A stretch of DNA of 11,465 bases from Anaerolineales bacterium (GTDB lineage: Bacteria > Chloroflexota > Anaerolineae > Anaerolineales > Villigracilaceae): positions 1 through 11,465 of the forward strand of contig JADGQD010000051.1 of NCBI GenBank assembly GCA_017882065.1, written 5' to 3'. The notes beneath the pieces were generated by a model, which saw only the letters and a list, made by a program, of their open reading frames with translations, was not told where the DNA came from and searched no databases. Shown here one piece after another: positions 7,772 through 11,465 of this stretch (position 1 is its first letter; the number at the start of each line of letters is the position of its first letter). The position numbers and the translations under genes were made by a program.

Positions 7772-7800
7772 ATTGTAATCGTTTCGACGTTATAATTCAA
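7772..7800 (-). promoter_or_regulatory. Promoter of acpP
   Basis: On the minus strand TTGAAT (7800 to 7795, 4 of 6 to the -35 consensus with the TTGA core) is separated by exactly 17 bases from TACAAT (7777 to 7772, 5 of 6 to TATAAT). Transcription would start near 7765, giving a leader of about 24 bases that carries the AGGAGG site. The -35 box overlaps the fni -10 box on the other strand. Confidence 0.6.
7791..7796 (+). promoter_or_regulatory. -10 box of the fni operon promoter
   Basis: TATAAT is a perfect -10 hexamer. It would start transcription at about 7803, only some 15 bases before the fni ATG. No good -35 box is seen at 16-18 bases (the 17-base position reads CACTAT), so the promoter may be weak or need an activator. 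It shares two bases with the acpP -35 box. Confidence 0.5.
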
Positions 7801-7803
7801 TAC

Positions 7804-7808
7804 AAGGA
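7804..7808 (+). promoter_or_regulatory. Ribosome binding site deciding the fni start
   Basis: AAGGA lies ten bases before the ATG at 7819. No similar site precedes the in-frame ATG at 7711, which lies inside the acpP coding region. This supports the shorter protein. Confidence 0.65.
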
Positions 7809-7818
7809 ACACAAACCT

Positions 7819-8850
7819 ATGGCGAAAGTTGCGCCCATTGGCCGGCGGAAAGCCGACCACATCAAGATCAATCTGGAACAGGATGTCCACTCCGGGTTAA
7901 CCAGCGGGTTGGAACGTTACCACTTCGTCCACGAGGCGTTACCGGAACTGGACCTCGAAGCGGTTGACACGACCCTCAACCTGTTCGGAAAAAAGCTGAA
8001 CGCACCCATCCTCATCTCATCAATGACCGGCGGGACGGAGGAAGCAAAATCGATCAACCGGCGTCTCGCCGAAGCCGCCCAGACCGTTGGCGTGGCAATG
8101 GGTGTTGGCAGTCAGCGCGCCGCCCTCGAAAACCCCGACCTGGCAGAGACCTTTTCCATTGCCCGCAAAGTGGCTCCAGATATTTTACTTTTTTCCAACC
8201 TGGGCGCAGTGCAGTTGAACTACGGTTACACCATTGACCAATGCCGCCGCGCGGTGGACATGCTCCAGGCTGACGCGCTCATCCTGCACCTGAATCCCTT
8301 ACAGGAAGCCGTGCAGGTTGGCGGGGATACCAATTTCGCCGGGTTGGCAAAGAAAATCGAGAGAGTCTGCAATAAAATCGAAGTACCCGTGATCGTAAAA
8401 GAAGTTGGTTGGGGTATCTCGGAACGGACCGCAAAGCTGCTGGCCGAATGCGGCGTCTCCGCCATTGACGTGGCCGGCGCCGGCGGGACATCCTGGTCGC
8501 AAGTCGAAATGCACCGCGCCCCGGATGAGTTCACCCGCCAACTTGCCGCTACTTTCGTCGGCTGGGGCATCCCTACTGCAGAATCGATCTTGAATATAAA
8601 GAATGCCTTGCCCGAGATGACAATCTTCGCCAGCGGCGGCATCAAAGACGGACTCGACATCGCCAAGTGCCTTGCTCTGGGCGCAACACTCGGAGGCATG
8701 GCGGGACAGTTCTTGAAAGCCGCCGCACTTTCGAGCGAAAAGGCAGTGGAGTTGATGCAATTGACGAAGCGGCAAATCCAGGTGACAATGTTTGGCTCGG
8801 GAGTGGACAATCTGGATTTTCTTGGAAACGATCAATTGGCTGAAATCTAA
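7819..8850 (+). CDS. fni: Isopentenyl-diphosphate delta-isomerase, type 2 (FMN- and NAD(P)H-dependent)
   Basis: Interconverts isopentenyl and dimethylallyl diphosphate, the two C5 units of all isoprenoids, in the cytoplasm. The 343 residues match the family. Substrate- and flavin-binding segments are all present: RRKADHI near the N-terminus, ISSMTGGT (66-73), GVGSQRAAL (R100), NLGAVQLNYG, LHLNPLQE (H157, N159, Q162, E163; Q162 corresponds to the catalytic glutamine near 160 in the Sulfolobus enzyme), IVKEVGWGIS (K194), GAGGTSW (W226), and the phosphate-binding ASGGIKDG (271-278). The frame stays open back to an ATG at 7711, but that would add 36 unrelated residues and overlap acpP; the ATG at 7819 fits the family N-terminus and has AAGGA before it. 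It heads an operon ending in a prenyl diphosphate synthase, which uses its product. Confidence 0.95.
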   Translation: MAKVAPIGRRKADHIKINLEQDVHSGLTSGLERYHFVHEALPELDLEAVDTTLNLFGKKLNAPILISSMTGGTEEAKSINRRLAEAAQTVGVAMGVGSQRAALENPDLAETFSIARKVAPDILLFSNLGAVQLNYGYTIDQCRRAVDMLQADALILHLNPLQEAVQVGGDTNFAGLAKKIERVCNKIEVPVIVKEVGWGISERTAKLLAECGVSAIDVAGAGGTSWSQVEMHRAPDEFTRQLAATFVGWGIPTAESILNIKNALPEMTIFASGGIKDGLDIAKCLALGATLGGMAGQFLKAAALSSEKAVELMQLTKRQIQVTMFGSGVDNLDFLGNDQLAEI

Positions 8851-8859
8851 CATTCAGTA

Positions 8860-9729
8860 ATGAATATCTCCATGAAACGAACCCCTTCCACCATCCTCCT
8901 TCCCGCATCCTGTTCTTCTGCTCCGACGCCCATCCCTTCCGCAGATATTTCCATCGGCGCGGGATTCCGGTATTCGATCTACGGTCCCGCCTGCGACCCG
9001 GAACCGGAATACTGGACCTCGGTCGGCGGGCAGATGTCCTCCCTATTCCAAAACGCGCACCCGATGGGCATCTGGATCATCGGCAAAATCGAAGGCAGCA
9101 AGGCAACTCTCAACTTCCCCGGCATAAGCAACGACCCGAACATTACCTTCGGAGCAACCGACCATAATGAAACCGCCCTGACCTACTTCGACCAGCACAA
9201 TGTCCAGGTCTGGTTACAGGTGGAACCCGGCGATGCCGAACTGCTCACACTGATTGACCTCGTGTTGAGCCGTTACGGAAACCATCCCTGCGTCATCGGC
9301 TTCGGCGTGGATGTAGAGTGGTACCGCCCCATCGGCAGCGAGGCTGAAGGCACACCCGTCACCGACACGGAAGCCGCCGGCTGGGTGGCTGCCGTTCGCA
9401 CCCACAACCCCGAATACCGCCTGTTCCTCAAGCACTGGGCCACCGCTCTCATGCCGCCCGCCGTCCGCGACGGCATTGTCTTCATTGACGACAGCCAGCA
9501 GTTCACCTCCCTCGACCAGATGGTGGACGAGTTCGCTGCCTGGGGTGAGGCCTTCGCCCCTGCCCCGGTCGGCTTCCAGTTTGGTTACGAGGCTGACCGC
9601 TTCTGGTGGTCTGCCCTGCAAGACCCGCCCTCCACCATCGGCAAAGCCATCCTATCCGCCGTCCCCAACACCGCCGCCCTCTTCTGGGTGGACTTTACCG
9701 TTTTGGAAATATTTCCTCACCAACCGTGA
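8860..9729 (+). CDS. Unrecognised protein, probable TIM-barrel (glycosidase-like) enzyme
   Basis: I do not recognise a named family for this 289-residue protein. It has regular hydrophobic strands that end in acidic residues: WLQVEPGD (E122), IGFGVDVEWY (D151, E153), IVFIDDSQQF (D210, D211), GFQFGYEADRFWW (E244, D246) and LFWVDFT (D278). That pattern and the many aromatic residues suggest a TIM barrel binding a sugar-like ligand (inference). The N-terminus has a short hydrophobic stretch then PASC followed by a Ser/Pro/Thr-rich run, like a weak lipoprotein signal, but the hydrophobic core is too short and proline sits at -3, so export is doubtful. Starts at 8860 or 8872 are both possible and neither has a clear ribosome site; it sits nine bases after fni, so re-initiation is likely. 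It overlaps the next gene by GTGA, which implies the two proteins act together. Confidence 0.7.
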   Translation: MNISMKRTPSTILLPASCSSAPTPIPSADISIGAGFRYSIYGPACDPEPEYWTSVGGQMSSLFQNAHPMGIWIIGKIEGSKATLNFPGISNDPNITFGATDHNETALTYFDQHNVQVWLQVEPGDAELLTLIDLVLSRYGNHPCVIGFGVDVEWYRPIGSEAEGTPVTDTEAAGWVAAVRTHNPEYRLFLKHWATALMPPAVRDGIVFIDDSQQFTSLDQMVDEFAAWGEAFAPAPVGFQFGYEADRFWWSALQDPPSTIGKAILSAVPNTAALFWVDFTVLEIFPHQP

Positions 9730-10889
9730 CAGTCTTCGCAGCCCAATACCTGGAATATCCTCCTCCCGATGCCAGCCCCGCCGATATCCGCGCCCGGCTG
9801 AGAGAAGCCTGTCAGCGGTTGCCCATTTCGCTCGTCCTGCTCGGCTGGGACCTGCCGTCCCACCTGGAAGAAGCCGCAGCGGAAGAGACTGCCCGTCAGA
9901 ATGCCAGTCTCTATCGCTGGCAGCCCTGGTTGACGGGTGACGCTCGAACCAGCTTTCCGCATGAGTGGGCAACCGTCGGACCGGGCGGTGCTCCCATTCC
10001 CAGCTTCCAGGACGACCCGGCCTTTTCTTTCTTCTGTCCCAACCACCGCGAGGCGACGGATTTCCTTTTGGAACGGCTGAACCGCATCGCCGCCCGCGGC
10101 CTTTACCAGGGCATCTTCTTTGACCGTATCCGCTTCCCCTCCCCCGCCGCGGACCCGTCCACACACCTGGGCTGTTTCTGCGCAGACTGTATTCGCCTGG
10201 CCGCCGCGGCAGGGCTGGACCTGGAAACTGTACGCCGTACCATTCAGGCACTCCCCGCTGAGGTCCTGGTCCGCAGCTTACTCGGCAAGCCTGACGATCC
10301 GACCAGCCCACTGGAGGCGTTCCTCGACTTCCGCGAAGAGAGCATCACCCGGACAATCCAGGCTGCAGCGCAAAAAGCCCGTTCCCTCGGTCTCGACGTC
10401 GGCCTGGATTGCTTCTCTCCCGCACTGACGCGCATGACCGGCCAGAACCTGCCCGCCCTCGACAAAACCTGCGACTGGATTAAAATCATGACTTACCCGC
10501 GCGTTCATGGCCCGGCAGGGCTCCCGTTCGAGTTGCTGGGGTTTGCCAATTGGCTGACAAATCGCGGAGTACCCGAGCCATCAGCTTTGCGATGCCTAGC
10601 CGAAGCCAGCGGACTGGCCATCCCACCCACAAAAGTCGAATTGCGGCAGGCAGGCCTCGGGTCCGGGACGATCGCGCACGAGATCGAATGCGGGCGCAGC
10701 TTGGGCGCCACCCGCCTGCTGGCAGGTATCGCCCTGGTCGAAATGAAAGCCGTCAACGAGTCCACACCGGAGCAGGTGCAGGCCGACCTGAAGGCTGCGC
10801 GCGCCGCCGATGGTCTGGTAATTTCGTGGGATTTGTGGCAGACTCCGCTGGAGCGCCTGGAACCCATTCGCAGCCTTTGGGAGAGCTAA
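9726..10889 (+). CDS. Unrecognised protein, probable glycoside-hydrolase-like TIM barrel with CXCXXC motif
   Basis: A 387-residue protein from the GTG at 9726, which overlaps the preceding stop as GTGA. The frame is open further upstream to 9606, but that lies wholly inside the previous gene and encodes an arginine/proline/histidine-rich out-of-frame peptide. GIFFDRIRFPS (129-139, D133) resembles the DxIRFP strand of several putative glycosyl-hydrolase-like families (GHL10 and DUF4015-like). CFCADC (150-155) resembles the cysteine cluster seen in other glycosidase-like barrels and could bind a metal. Further strand ends are GLDCFSP (D228), CDWIKIMTYPR (D250, Y257), HEIECG (E319, E321) and LLAGIALVEM. 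No signal peptide or membrane segment is seen, so it should be cytoplasmic. The next gene starts directly after its stop. A role in isoprenoid or glycoside metabolism is suggested by context only; the true substrate is unknown. Confidence 0.75.
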   Translation: MTVFAAQYLEYPPPDASPADIRARLREACQRLPISLVLLGWDLPSHLEEAAAEETARQNASLYRWQPWLTGDARTSFPHEWATVGPGGAPIPSFQDDPAFSFFCPNHREATDFLLERLNRIAARGLYQGIFFDRIRFPSPAADPSTHLGCFCADCIRLAAAAGLDLETVRRTIQALPAEVLVRSLLGKPDDPTSPLEAFLDFREESITRTIQAAAQKARSLGLDVGLDCFSPALTRMTGQNLPALDKTCDWIKIMTYPRVHGPAGLPFELLGFANWLTNRGVPEPSALRCLAEASGLAIPPTKVELRQAGLGSGTIAHEIECGRSLGATRLLAGIALVEMKAVNESTPEQVQADLKAARAADGLVISWDLWQTPLERLEPIRSLWES

Positions 10890-11465
10890 ATGAGTCTAAA
10901 GGATCCAACAACCGTCATGTTAACCGCCATCGAGGGCGAACTCCAGCGCCAAGTGGCCCGACTGGATGAGCCGCGCACACGCACCTTCCACGAGATGCTG
11001 ACCTACCACATGGGCTGGACAGGCGAAGGAGCCGGGCCGGAGACGCAGGGGAAACTCATCCGCCCGCTGTTGGTGACGCTCACCTGTGCCGCCTGTAATG
11101 CAGACTGGAAGGCTGCACTCCCGGCCGCGGCAGCCGTCGAACTTGTCCACAACTTCTCGCTCGTCCACGACGACATCCAGGACAACTCGGGCAAACGCCG
11201 CGGGCGGGATTCCGTCTGGGTGAAGTGGGGCATGCCGCAGGGGATCAACGCCGGGGACGCGCTGTTCGTGCTCTCCAACCAGGCCTTGCTGGACCTGGCG
11301 CCCACCCACCCCGCTGAGATAGTGATCAAGGCTGCAAAGATTCTCCACAACACCTGCCTCGATCTAACGCGCGGCCAATACCTGGACATGTCCTACGAAC
11401 AGCGCACCGACCTGACCATGGAAGACTACTGGCTGATGGTCGGCGGCAAGACGGCTGCCTTGCTG
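10890..11465 (+). CDS. Polyprenyl (probably geranylgeranyl) diphosphate synthase, 3' partial
   Basis: A class I trans-prenyltransferase that joins IPP to allylic diphosphates in the cytoplasm. The window holds 192 residues of an expected 320-350; the second aspartate-rich motif lies beyond the end. Visible are QGKLIRP (53-59, in place of the common GKRLRP, with K55 and R58 for IPP binding), the first aspartate-rich motif DDIQD (94-98) with the following GKRRGRDSVW, GDALF, and GGKTAALL at the edge. DDIQD has no two-residue insertion and Phe89 sits five residues before the first Asp, as in archaeal-type GGPP synthases, so a C20 product is likely (inference). GGGAG (10879-10883) lies six bases before the ATG, which touches the preceding TAA. 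It ends the visible operon headed by fni, whose product it consumes. Confidence 0.93.
   Translation, partial: MSLKDPTTVMLTAIEGELQRQVARLDEPRTRTFHEMLTYHMGWTGEGAGPETQGKLIRPLLVTLTCAACNADWKAALPAAAAVELVHNFSLVHDDIQDNSGKRRGRDSVWVKWGMPQGINAGDALFVLSNQALLDLAPTHPAEIVIKAAKILHNTCLDLTRGQYLDMSYEQRTDLTMEDYWLMVGGKTAALL

Noticed and set aside
7711..7818. Longer fni reading frame from the ATG at 7711
   Set aside because: The extra 36 residues overlap the acpP coding region and both promoters, do not look like the family N-terminus, and have no ribosome site; the ATG at 7819 does.
8473..8484. 12-bp GC palindrome GCCGGCGCCGGC
   Set aside because: It encodes the conserved AGAGG flavin/phosphate segment of fni and is explained by glycine/alanine codons.
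9606..9725. Longer start for the second TIM-barrel protein
   Set aside because: The stretch lies inside the preceding gene in another frame and encodes an unlikely Arg/Pro/His-rich peptide; the GTG at 9726 gives a standard GTGA overlap.
9652..10311. 219-codon antisense open frame over the TIM-barrel genes
   Set aside because: Composition (Gly/Arg/Pro-rich) is that of a shadow frame and the plus-strand genes are well supported.
1..11465. CRISPR array, tRNA, transposon ends or phage genes
   Set aside because: Nothing with regular spaced repeats, a cloverleaf, terminal inverted repeats with a transposase, or phage-type proteins was seen on either strand.

Overview
The window looks like a chromosomal piece of a free-living bacterium, most likely a Chloroflexota (Anaerolineae-type) genome. 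This is inferred from gene content, not from a marker gene: a GT-C membrane glycosyltransferase of the TIGR03663/Agl23 type fused to an NHL propeller, a type 2 (FMN-dependent) isopentenyl-diphosphate isomerase, and a GT4 enzyme of the diacylglycerol-glucosyltransferase type. Base composition is moderately GC-rich throughout. Genes are closely packed, and I see no tRNA, rRNA, insertion sequence, phage gene or CRISPR array.

Layout, left to right. (1) nt 1-3393, plus strand: the 3' part of a very large membrane protein (about 13 helices, a soluble domain, then a six-bladed NHL propeller); its start lies upstream of the window. (2) nt 3498-5504, plus strand: sucC-sucD, both subunits of succinyl-CoA synthetase, with an extended -10 promoter in front and a strong terminator behind. 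(3) nt 5542-7741, minus strand: acpP (acyl carrier protein), a DedA/VTT-family membrane protein and a GT4 glycosyltransferase, convergent with sucCD. (4) nt 7819-11465, plus strand: a tight operon of fni (type 2 IPP isomerase), two unnamed proteins that look like TIM-barrel glycosidase-like enzymes (coupled by a GTGA overlap), and the first 192 codons of a geranylgeranyl/polyprenyl diphosphate synthase that runs off the window.

Two blocks deal with lipid building blocks and diverge from one 77-bp spacer: acyl chains and glycolipid or lipid transport to the left, isoprenoids to the right. The fni -10 box overlaps the predicted -35 box of acpP, so the two promoters may compete. The least explained part is the pair of glycosidase-like proteins locked between two isoprenoid enzymes; it is the best candidate here for an undescribed function. 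The rest is mostly recognisable housekeeping or envelope metabolism. Two start sites are shorter than the longest open frames suggest: fni starts at 7819, and the second TIM-barrel protein starts at a GTG at 9726.
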